A DNA stretch of 64,000 bases from Leptospira noumeaensis (GTDB lineage: Bacteria; Spirochaetota; Leptospiria; Leptospirales; Leptospiraceae). The stretch covers positions 253,436-317,435 of the forward strand of contig NZ_RQFK01000028.1 in NCBI RefSeq assembly GCF_004770765.1, read 5' to 3'. The notes beneath the pieces are model-generated. The model searched no databases, was not told the origin of the DNA, and was given only the letters and a program-made list of their open reading frames with translations. Positions 27,992 to 35,551 of the stretch are shown here, piece after piece; the stretch's first letter is position 1, and each line of letters opens with the position of its first letter. The position numbers were made by a program, and so were the translations under genes.

Positions 27992-28408
27992 ATGAATACT
28001 AAAAACAAAATCTATATGACTCATTTTGATTATAATCGACTAAAAACAATGGTTCTAGATTATAAAAAAAGAAATATAACAAACGGCAATCTAAAAGATT
28101 TGTTAGGGGAAATGGAAAGAGCTCAAAAAGTAGACTCTCAGTCAATTCCACCTAACTACGTCACTATGAATTCTGTGATTGAACTTAAAAATCTAGAAGA
28201 ACTAGAGTTTCAAGAATTTCGATTGGTATTTCCAGAAGATGCAAATACCGAAGAAAACAAAATTTCCGTACTCGCACCCATCGGAACAGCTGTTTTAGGT
28301 TATAAAACGGGAGATGTCATCCAATGGAAAGTCCCTGGCGGAGAAAACCAGTTCCAAATTACCAAAATCAAATACCAACCAGAAGCCAACGGAGATTTTC
28401 ATCTTTAA
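27992..28408 (+). CDS. Rnk/GreA-GreB C-terminal-domain protein
   Basis: The C-terminal half shows the Gre/Rnk fold (LAPIGTAVLGYKTGDVIQWKVPGGENQFQITKI), preceded by a short helical N-terminus instead of the long coiled coil of GreA. This architecture matches Rnk, an RNA-polymerase-binding regulator. The frame opens at TTG 27986, but the ATG at 27992 has GGAG at the right spacing. 138 residues. Confidence 0.82.
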   Translation: MNTKNKIYMTHFDYNRLKTMVLDYKKRNITNGNLKDLLGEMERAQKVDSQSIPPNYVTMNSVIELKNLEELEFQEFRLVFPEDANTEENKISVLAPIGTAVLGYKTGDVIQWKVPGGENQFQITKIKYQPEANGDFHL

Positions 28409-28440
28409 GTGAAGTTACAAACTTAACTTTAGTTAGTTTT

Positions 28441-28555
28441 GCGTTCCCAATCAAATCCAAGACATAACTCTAATAGATCAATGGGCCGGGCTCCTTCGGG
28501 GTCCGCTCACGCTCCCGTCTGCCTTCGGCAGACCAAGCCCTTCAGATCCCTAACG
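28441..28555. repeat. Dispersed palindromic repeat, copy 1
   Basis: Begins GCGTTCCCAAT and ends ATCCCTAACG, with internal blocks GGCCGGGCTCC, GCTCCCGTC and ACCAAGCCC. Contains a strong inner hairpin, GTCTGCC-TTC-GGCAGAC. GC-rich against AT-rich surroundings. Its CCCTAACG end is 4 bases from the stop of the Cys-rich gene, with the Rnk-like gene on the other side. Confidence 0.85.
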
Positions 28556-28559
28556 TTTG

Positions 28560-28925
28560 TCATACTTCATTTAAAACAGTTTTACACTGAGTGGAAATTG
28601 ATGTCTCATGTTGAAATAAACATTTTAAAATACGACCACCGCCAGGAATGATCCAACGACAATATTCGCTCACGTCTTCTTTACAAAAACCTTGTGACTT
28701 AGTTTTCATTGCATCAGAAAGTGTACTCTGGGCGGTTTCACATGCGTCTGATAAATTTTTCCCACGTTCCTTCAAACATTGTAAAATTCGAGCCTTTGTA
28801 TGTTTTACTCCCTGACAGTAATTGACGATCTCAGGTTGGCAAATTTCATAAATGGTTTTTGTTTCTGCAAACAAACCAAAATGAAAACAAAAAATAAGAA
28901 TCAGTGACAAACGTTTCATAAACAA
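28560..28925 (-). CDS. Cysteine-rich repeat periplasmic protein
   Basis: Signal peptide (MKRLSLILIFCFHFGLFAE) followed by two copies of a Cys-rich helical repeat: CQPEIVNYCQGV with ILQCLKERGKNLSDAC, and CKEDVSEYCRWI with ILKCLFQHETSISTQC. This resembles the cysteine-rich FGFR/GLG1-type repeat found in many bacterial periplasmic proteins. Function unknown. Confidence 0.8.
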   Translation of the reverse strand: MFMKRLSLILIFCFHFGLFAETKTIYEICQPEIVNYCQGVKHTKARILQCLKERGKNLSDACETAQSTLSDAMKTKSQGFCKEDVSEYCRWIIPGGGRILKCLFQHETSISTQCKTVLNEV

Positions 28926-29098
28926 ATAAATCCTCTATACCTAGAATGATTTTCTACAATTTCTAAAATTTTAATTTTCGTATCTGTAAATTGACAAAAC
29001 AAGTCCATTATTTTGAATCAATTGTATTTTTTATTGAGCAAAAAAAGTTATCTTTACCAAATTCCTTATTCCAAAATACTACTTTTGCAGAATTTTCC

Positions 29099-29719
29099 CT
29101 ATCTCTGGTACAAAGAGAACAATAACGATGACGGTAGGTGGAGGAAATGGCCAAATTTCAAGATTTGGTTGAGTAACGACTGTTTTATGACACCGTTTTT
29201 GATATAACGGTGCGCAGAAGTAATAGCAGGATACGGAAGCAAAACCGGCCACAAAATTTTTCTAAACTTTAAACTTAATTCCGTGTCCTCAAATATCGCT
29301 TCAATGCTTAAATCCGACATCCATAACCTGCGATCAAAAAAAACACAGTGATCAAGATAAACAATTCCTTTCCACTCCAAACGAATGAAATTAGAATACC
29401 ATGAAATAAAACGCAACAGAACGTGATTCTTGTCAAATTGATGGAAAAATCCACCCCAAATCATTTTTCTATTCGAATCACAACTTAGCTTGATTAGGTG
29501 ATCAATTGCTTCTTTCGGAAGCCCAGTTCTTGGGTGATGAAACAGTACCACCTCACCTTTAGATCGATGAAAACCAGTATTCAATCTTTCAGCCCTTGTG
29601 AATGCTTCTTTGGTGGATATTAGAATGATTTCAACTTGGGGATGGTTCCAATATGTTTGGAGAGAATCCTGAAATAATGAATTTTCTCCGCTGTCTGTGG
29701 GGATGACGATACTTAACAT
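29099..29719 (-). CDS. Family 2 glycosyltransferase (TIGR04283-like)
   Basis: GT-A fold: MLSIVIPTDSGE, then the donor-binding TRAERLNTGFHRSKGEVVLF, with HHPRTGLP where many relatives have HADT, and the late acceptor region FEDTELSLKFR. No membrane anchor. 206 residues, slightly short. Similar enzymes transfer sugars to lipids or pigments; the acceptor here cannot be read. The HHPRT segment lacks the usual DxD, so the metal site may differ. Confidence 0.78.
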   Translation of the reverse strand: MLSIVIPTDSGENSLFQDSLQTYWNHPQVEIILISTKEAFTRAERLNTGFHRSKGEVVLFHHPRTGLPKEAIDHLIKLSCDSNRKMIWGGFFHQFDKNHVLLRFISWYSNFIRLEWKGIVYLDHCVFFDRRLWMSDLSIEAIFEDTELSLKFRKILWPVLLPYPAITSAHRYIKNGVIKQSLLNQILKFGHFLHLPSSLLFSLYQR

Positions 29720-29777
29720 CGAAACGATCCTTCTGGATTTAAAGTAAAAAAATCCAGAAGGTTGAATAGCAAATTTT

Positions 29778-30959
29778 TTAATACTCTGGATTCTCTAAAA
29801 CAATTGCAATGCCTTGACCGCCGCCAATACAAAGGGAAGCCACCCCATATCGGAACTTTTTTCTCCGCAGTTCATAGGCGAGAGTCAGAATCACACGTGT
29901 TCCGCTTGCACCGAGTGGATGCCCAATAGCAATGGCTCCTCCATTTACGTTCGTTTTTTCTGGATCTAAATTCAACTCTTGGATTACCGCTAGTGTTTGC
30001 GCTGCATATGCTTCATTGATTTCATAGAGATCCACTTCATCTATACGAAGCCCCGCATTTTGTAATGCCTTGGGAATGGCAAATACTGGTCCAAGGCCCA
30101 TCATTTTAGGGTCGCAACCAACATTCGCATATCCTAATATTTTAGCGAGTGGCCGAATGTTTTTGGAACGAGACCATTCTTCAGAGCTTATCAATAAAGA
30201 CGCTGCTCCATCATTGATCCCTGATGAATTTCCAGCTGTGACAGTTCCTTCTTTAGAGAAAGCCGTGGGAAGTTTTTGTAAACTATCAACACAAGATAAC
30301 CCTCGGATCTGCTCATCTCTTTGAATGAGTGAAACATTTTTTCCTTTGCTCGGGATTAAAATCATTTCGTCAGAAAAAATTCCACTCTCACTGGCTTTTT
30401 CGGCTCGGACTTGTGAGATACCAGCCCATTCATCTTGCTTCAACCTAGAAATTTTGAAATGGTTTGCAATGTTTTCTGCTGTCAAACCCATCGTTAGATC
30501 CACATAACAATCAGTAAGACTTTGAGCCAAACGATCTTCCACAGGAGTATCACCATATTTATTCCCCCACCGAAGATTTTTCATAACAAAAGGGGCATTA
30601 CTCATAGATTCTGTTCCCCCAACAAGGATTAGGTTGTTTTCCCCTGATAGAATTTTACGGGAACCAATGACTACACTTTCCATTCCCGATCCACACAAAC
30701 GATTCACAGTAAGCCCACTGGAACTTTCTTTAAGACCAGATTTCAGCCCAATATGCCTTGCTAAGTAAGCAGAATCTTTATCATCTTGAATCACATTCCC
30801 GTAAATCGATTCTTCAATTTCTTCCGGATCCAAACCAGTTTTACGAATTGTTTCTTTTGCGGTAATAACTCCGAGCTCCGAAGAACTATAATCTTTCAGA
30901 CCTCCACCAAATTTTCCAAAGGGAGTTCTCACTCCGTCCAAAATAACTACCATATTCAA
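29778..30959 (-). CDS. Acetyl-CoA acetyltransferase (thiolase)
   Basis: 393 residues with all thiolase signatures: active Cys in NRLCGSGMESVV, EINEAYAAQ, then GGAIAIGHPLGASGTRVI and the second Cys in SLCIGGGQG. Acts in fatty-acid degradation or acetoacetyl-CoA formation. A perfect operator-like palindrome lies 10 bp before its ATG, and the same box precedes the adjacent marR gene, so it is probably repressed by that MarR protein. Confidence 0.93.
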   Translation of the reverse strand: MNMVVILDGVRTPFGKFGGGLKDYSSSELGVITAKETIRKTGLDPEEIEESIYGNVIQDDKDSAYLARHIGLKSGLKESSSGLTVNRLCGSGMESVVIGSRKILSGENNLILVGGTESMSNAPFVMKNLRWGNKYGDTPVEDRLAQSLTDCYVDLTMGLTAENIANHFKISRLKQDEWAGISQVRAEKASESGIFSDEMILIPSKGKNVSLIQRDEQIRGLSCVDSLQKLPTAFSKEGTVTAGNSSGINDGAASLLISSEEWSRSKNIRPLAKILGYANVGCDPKMMGLGPVFAIPKALQNAGLRIDEVDLYEINEAYAAQTLAVIQELNLDPEKTNVNGGAIAIGHPLGASGTRVILTLAYELRRKKFRYGVASLCIGGGQGIAIVLENPEY

Positions 30960-30968
30960 CTCCTTTTA

Positions 30969-30986
30969 ATAGTGTATATACACTAT
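30969..30986. promoter_or_regulatory. Perfect 18-bp palindrome before thiolase
   Basis: ATAGTGTAT followed by its exact inverse ATACACTAT, 10 bp upstream of the thiolase start. The same sequence with two changed positions precedes the marR gene next door. Confidence 0.7.
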
Positions 30987-31023
30987 ATACTCATAATTTT
31001 CAAAAATCTAGACAATCAATCTT

Positions 31024-31494
31024 CTAACTTTCTTCTGCTGGATCTATTTCTAAGACGGGAAGGTTTCGTAATTCGGCAAGAATTTTTAAAGTTTGTTTGA
31101 ATTCTGATTTTCCGAGATCATCTGTAATTGTGTTTTGAGTTTGTTTCCAAAGTTCTACGGCCTTTGCCAGAGCCAATTCACCTTTTTTTGTCAGTGAAAT
31201 GTTACGCACATTGCCTATTTCTTTTTTTTCAATTTTGATCAAACCATCTCGATTTAAAATATCCAAACTTCTCTGTAAGGTTGTCCTATCGATATCTGTA
31301 ATACGTGCTAAATCGGTGATACTGGGGTCTTTTTCATAAGCAATACCAGCCAAAAGTGTAAACTGGGTGATGCGAAGACCGGAAGGCCTTAGAGCCGAAT
31401 CGTAATAATTAGTAATCAGCCGGCTGGTTCGACGAAGGCTCAAATTCAGACAGGATGAACCAATTTGTTTTAGGTCTTCATGGGAAAATTTCAT
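31024..31494 (-). CDS. MarR-family regulator of the thiolase gene
   Basis: 156-residue winged-helix protein: ITQFTLLAGIAY, then recognition helix region ITDLARITDIDRTTLQRSLD and wing NRDGLIKIEKKEIGNVRN. It shares an ATAGTGTATATAC-type operator with the downstream thiolase gene, implying joint repression of itself and thiolase, possibly in response to an acyl or aromatic effector (inference). Confidence 0.9.
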   Translation of the reverse strand: MKFSHEDLKQIGSSCLNLSLRRTSRLITNYYDSALRPSGLRITQFTLLAGIAYEKDPSITDLARITDIDRTTLQRSLDILNRDGLIKIEKKEIGNVRNISLTKKGELALAKAVELWKQTQNTITDDLGKSEFKQTLKILAELRNLPVLEIDPAEES

Positions 31495-31517
31495 TAGGCT
31501 CTACGTAATCCAGAATT

Positions 31518-31535
31518 ATAGTGTATATACATCAT
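31518..31535. promoter_or_regulatory. MarR operator upstream of marR
   Basis: ATAGTGTATATACATCAT, a near-perfect copy of the thiolase palindrome, 24 bp before the marR start. Confidence 0.6.
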
Positions 31536-31615
31536 ATTGTCAACCAACATTCTAAATTTTTGTTTCTTAAAAAATTGTGGACATTTTGTGGAATCCACAA
31601 TGATTTATCAATCTA

Positions 31616-32206
31616 ATGTCACAATTCAAATACCTAACGCTTGTTTTTTGTTTTTTTAACTTCCTCACCTGCAAGTCCACTAATCAGTATATTTTGAATC
31701 GAGGAGTTGATTTATCTGACTCCTTTACTTTGGGAATAGAAACAAATCAATATGGTGCTGGAGTTTGGATTTGGTGTTTGGGTGGAGGCATTCATATCAA
31801 CCAAAACGCAAAAGGAATTGGGATGCGTAATGGGCAACTTGGTTTATACAAAGCAGGTGGTGTTGACGATATCGGTATTTTGGGTGGCCAAACAAACAGA
31901 AGTTTTACAAACCAAATGGGAAATTCATTTTTAATGATCAACTCAAACCAACATAGACCTATTTATCCTGATTCAAAAAGAAGCCGTCAGAAATCTTATG
32001 ATGCATCCAACGTATTGATGTTAGTATTTTTTACAGATAAAAAAAATAGTTCGGGTAAAAAACATTGCAACCAACCAGTAAGTGTCGAAGTATCCTTAGG
32101 TTTATTTCTTGGTGTTCGAGCCGGATTTAATTTTAGCGAATTTACAGACTTTTTATTAGGATTTACCACTTATGATTCTATGGAAGACGATATAACAATC
32201 GAATAA
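31616..32206 (+). CDS. Hypothetical lipoprotein (Leptospira-type)
   Basis: The signal peptide ends FNFLTC, a plausible lipobox. The mature protein is Gly-rich and beta-like (NRGVDLSDSFTLGIETNQYG, then a GGGIHINQNAKGIGMRNGQ segment). Similar short lipoproteins with NRG-DLxD near the N-terminus occur in Leptospira and other Gram-negatives; function unknown. 196 residues. Confidence 0.65.
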   Translation: MSQFKYLTLVFCFFNFLTCKSTNQYILNRGVDLSDSFTLGIETNQYGAGVWIWCLGGGIHINQNAKGIGMRNGQLGLYKAGGVDDIGILGGQTNRSFTNQMGNSFLMINSNQHRPIYPDSKRSRQKSYDASNVLMLVFFTDKKNSSGKKHCNQPVSVEVSLGLFLGVRAGFNFSEFTDFLLGFTTYDSMEDDITIE

Positions 32207-32212
32207 AAGAAT

Positions 32213-32458
32213 TCATTCCTTCATCGTTCGATATTTTACCTCTTCCAAAATCTCTTGGTAAACACCCATACCTAAGTTGTATTCAATATCAGATTTTCCT
32301 TTGCCTATGATAAATTCTGCAAAAGTCCAATCATAACGGTTGGGATCTTTTCCTGTATCAAACCAATCTTTAAAGATAACGTTGTTTTCTTCTAAAATCA
32401 CTTCCACCAAATGATAGGGTTCCGAATTTTTCCAATACCTTCTTTCTGTTATCACCAA
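32213..32458 (-). CDS. Small hypothetical protein
   Basis: 81 residues, soluble and acidic with several aromatic residues (KDWFDTGKDPNRYDWTFAEF). No family recognised. It converges on the lipoprotein with a 6-bp gap. Codon composition looks normal, so I take it as real with moderate confidence. Confidence 0.5.
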   Translation of the reverse strand: MVITERRYWKNSEPYHLVEVILEENNVIFKDWFDTGKDPNRYDWTFAEFIIGKGKSDIEYNLGMGVYQEILEEVKYRTMKE

Positions 32459-32578
32459 GCCAAACCTTTATTATAGATTCATATAAATAAAAATTCCTTT
32501 CATCGTTTTATGTAAAAAACAAGAAATATAGATACATCATTGACAAGATGTTTACGATTCTATAAATACTAGAATCTT

Positions 32579-33454
32579 ATGAAAAAGAAAACCTTACTCA
32601 TCGTAGTTGCCGTTTTGACATTTTTTTTTACTACCATTAGTTATTTATTTTCGCCTATTGATCAGGATTCATTTTCAAAAGTAATTTCACGAGACGGAAC
32701 CACCATTGCTTATGATAAAATTGGATCCGGCCCACCACTTATTTTTGTTACGGGTGCCATTTGTCATAGAAAGTTCCAGCCCATTATTGATGATGCTAAA
32801 ACTCTAAGTCAAAATTTTACCGTTTATAATTACGATAGGCGCGGGCGTGGGGATAGCGGAGATAAAGAAATTTATTCGGTTCAATCTGAAGTAGAAGACA
32901 TCGAAGCACTGATCAATGCCGCAGGTGGTTCGGCATACATTTATGGTCATTCTTCAGGTGCAGTATTGGCAATGGAGACAGCATTGGCCTTACCTAACAA
33001 AGTTAAAAAAGTTTATATTTATGATCCACCTTATGTTTCTAACGAAAAAGAACATAACGAATACCAACTTACAAAAGAAAAAATCAAGAACCTACTTAGC
33101 GAAAAAAAATATTCGAAAGCTATTGATGAATTTCTTGTTTCTATTGGTATGCCGAAAATTTTCACATACGTTTTACCCTTGACACCTGGTTGGGATAGAA
33201 CCGTTCAGCTTGCACCGACTTTAATTTATGATATCACACTCACTGAAAATTTACCTCCCATTGAAAGACTATCAAAGATAAAAGTACCTATTTATATTGC
33301 TTATGGTGAAGAGAGTCCGGAAGAAATCAACAGAGTGACGAATATCCTCGCGAAAAACATACAAGGTTCCATTTTACAGGAAATATTAAAACAAGATCAT
33401 TCTGTAGATACAAAGATCCTTCTACCGACGATGATTCAATTTTTTAATGATTGA
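32579..33454 (+). CDS. Membrane-anchored alpha/beta hydrolase
   Basis: An N-terminal hydrophobic helix (TLLIVVAVLTFFFTTISYLF) acts as anchor or signal. Then DGTTIAYDKIGSGPPLIFV, YDRRGRGDSGD and the nucleophile elbow YGHSSGAVLAME (Ser), with the catalytic His in LKQDHSVD. 291 residues. Probably an esterase on the outer face of the inner membrane. Independent of the signalling genes that follow (~90-bp gap). Confidence 0.83.
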   Translation: MKKKTLLIVVAVLTFFFTTISYLFSPIDQDSFSKVISRDGTTIAYDKIGSGPPLIFVTGAICHRKFQPIIDDAKTLSQNFTVYNYDRRGRGDSGDKEIYSVQSEVEDIEALINAAGGSAYIYGHSSGAVLAMETALALPNKVKKVYIYDPPYVSNEKEHNEYQLTKEKIKNLLSEKKYSKAIDEFLVSIGMPKIFTYVLPLTPGWDRTVQLAPTLIYDITLTENLPPIERLSKIKVPIYIAYGEESPEEINRVTNILAKNIQGSILQEILKQDHSVDTKILLPTMIQFFND

Positions 33455-33545
33455 AAATCAAAAAAATAAAACATTAAATTAGAATTACCTTGCAATTTTC
33501 GTCTCAAGAAAATACCAATCAGTTCATTAAGAAGGATAATTTCGA

Positions 33546-33938
33546 ATGATCATATTTCAATGCCCGACCGCTGTGACTGAATATCTTGAAGATAAAAAGA
33601 TCGTTGTTCTTACGCAGAATGGAAAGAATACAGGGGCGAATTTAAAAGATAGTTTAGACAAAGGTGTGGAAGCACTCATTCAAAACAAAGCAGTCAAATG
33701 GTTGTCTGACAATCGTAATATGGGCACTCATACAGCAGAAGATGTAGAATGGTTGAACAACGACTGGACTCCTCGGGCCATCAAAGCCGGTTGGAAAAAA
33801 TGGGCTCTCATCCAACCTCAATCAGCATTGTCAGCAATGTCTGAAAAAAACTTGGTAGATTTTTTCGCGACAAATGGAATCGAAGTGAAAATTTTTGAAT
33901 CACCTGAAGAAGGGTACCAATGGTTGGATTCAGTTTAG
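33546..33938 (+). CDS. Stand-alone STAS-like protein, partner of methyl-accepting protein
   Basis: 130 residues homologous to the C-terminal domain of the receptor at 961-2676. Both share KWL(A/S)D(T/N)R(R/N)MG, a Trp-rich middle (WLNNDWTPRAIKAG here), the P(N/Q)SAL(A/S)A(I/M)S strand and a final GxxWL. The fold is probably STAS/SpoIIAA-like; the exact family is uncertain. It starts after AAGGA and ends 10 bp before another receptor gene, so the two are co-expressed. One domain is fused in one locus and separate in the other, which strongly suggests that the two proteins bind (inference). Confidence 0.75.
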   Translation: MIIFQCPTAVTEYLEDKKIVVLTQNGKNTGANLKDSLDKGVEALIQNKAVKWLSDNRNMGTHTAEDVEWLNNDWTPRAIKAGWKKWALIQPQSALSAMSEKNLVDFFATNGIEVKIFESPEEGYQWLDSV

Positions 33939-33947
33939 TTTCCATTC

Positions 33948-35213
33948 ATGAAACTTAGTAAAACCACTCAATACATAGTTTTATCATTAACAATACTCAT
34001 TACACAACTCGGATCATTGGCATACCAACTTTTTGGTATATCTGATCCCAGTTGGATCATGTTTGTTTTGCTTGTGTCTAACCTTGTTTTTTCTGTAATC
34101 ACAGTAACGTTTGCTTTATTGCAAATAAAGAAATACAAAAAACAATTTTTAATTATCAAAAAGACTATTTCGGCTGCCATCAACGGTAATTTACATGTTG
34201 AACCTAATCTTAAATCGAACCTAAAAAAACGCAACGAAGTCGATGCAATTTTAATTTCTTTATTTGAATTATTACATATCTTTCAAGACATCATAACACT
34301 TTTAAAAGATGCAACAATAGGTCTCTCATCATCTGTTGATAATGCAAAACTTGCGGATGATTCTTTTCATTCTAGTTTAAATAGACAAAAAGACTATTCG
34401 CAAAACTTAGAAGCAACTGTCCGCAAGATGACCGATAATATGACGAATATTGAAAATGCATCTACAAACAATTATTCAACTTTGATTCGTGTTTCAGAAA
34501 GTATTAAACTTTTATCAGGTCACATCAATGAGTCAGAAGAAAACAGTAACCTTTCAAAAAAATTAACGTTTGGCATTTCCGAAAAAATTCAAAAAGGGAA
34601 TAAAGCAATGGAGGAAATGGCAACTGTCATTGAAAACATTGCAACTAGTTCTGGGAAAATAGAAGGAATGGTCATTGTGATCAAAGAAATTTCAGAACGT
34701 GTAAATTTATTGGCATTAAACGCTTCGATTGAAGCTGCACGTGCCGGAGAGTATGGAAGTGGCTTTGCAGTTGTTGCACAAGAAGTGTCTAAACTCGCAA
34801 CTCAGACTTCCAATAGTATCAAAGAAATTGATGCCAATGTAAAACGGAACAAGGAAGAAGTCACACTCAATCGGCAAAAAATCAATGAAACCAACCAACT
34901 ATACAAAGAAATCATCGGCGAAGTAAAACAAATTTTCGAGAAGATAGATTTCATTTCGGAATCGGCATCGAACCAAATGCAAATCAAAGAAAAGTTACTA
35001 TTCGAATCCGAACAACTTTCTCAGATGTTAGCAGAGATCAAACAAAACATAGGCGATCAAAACAATTCCCAAAAATTAATCTCCGATGTTGCTCACGCAA
35101 TGGACTCAAGTGTCAATGCAACATTTTCAGAAGGGGAAAATCTTTCTAAACTTTTAGAAAAAATAAAATCTACTAGTGATGATATTGGTGGAGTTATTTT
35201 ATTATTTAAGTAA
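33948..35213 (+). CDS. Methyl-accepting chemotaxis protein without fused STAS domain
   Basis: Two membrane helices (residues ~7-55) with a minimal loop, then HAMP-like and signalling coiled coil. The tip [20 protein letters not shown] continues into [17 protein letters not shown], matching the CheA/CheW site. Length 421 residues, shorter than the first receptor because the C-terminal domain is the separate protein encoded just upstream. No periplasmic sensor, so input is probably cytoplasmic or membrane-derived. Confidence 0.9.
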   Translation: MKLSKTTQYIVLSLTILITQLGSLAYQLFGISDPSWIMFVLLVSNLVFSVITVTFALLQIKKYKKQFLIIKKTISAAINGNLHVEPNLKSNLKKRNEVDAILISLFELLHIFQDIITLLKDATIGLSSSVDNAKLADDSFHSSLNRQKDYSQNLEATVRKMTDNMTNIENASTNNYSTLIRVSESIKLLSGHINESEENSNLSKKLTFGISEKIQKGNKAMEEMATVIENIATSSGKIEGMVIVIKEISERVNLLALNASIEAARAGEYGSGFAVVAQEVSKLATQTSNSIKEIDANVKRNKEEVTLNRQKINETNQLYKEIIGEVKQIFEKIDFISESASNQMQIKEKLLFESEQLSQMLAEIKQNIGDQNNSQKLISDVAHAMDSSVNATFSEGENLSKLLEKIKSTSDDIGGVILLFK

Positions 35214-35551
35214 AAAATAAAAATACAGAAACAAACAAGTAACATCTGTTTGTTTAATTACCAAAGGTAAAATTCTTCAATTTTAACTCCACCACCTTAC
35301 TGCCATTAGAGAACTTTGTTCGCATAACACGAGTATTGGTTTATTGCATAGCTCTCAAAAAAAGTTTATAATCTTGGTTTTTTTTATCGAATCTAAGACC
35401 TAAAAACTAAACAAAACCTACTCTACCAATTTTATCATAAATTTTATTACAACTAACGCTTCACAGAAGTTGTATTTTCTGATTGCTTAAATTGAAGTTT
35501 TATGCTGCTCTCTTTCTTTACGCTTTTTAATACTGCTATGGAATTAAATAC
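35214..35551. other. Intergenic region without gene
   Basis: 338 bp, AT-rich. A 9-bp inverted repeat (AAACAAACA at 35229, TGTTTGTTT at 35247) just past the receptor stop may act as a weak terminator. No other structure or reading frame of note; presumably holds the promoter of the hybrid kinase gene. Confidence 0.6.
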
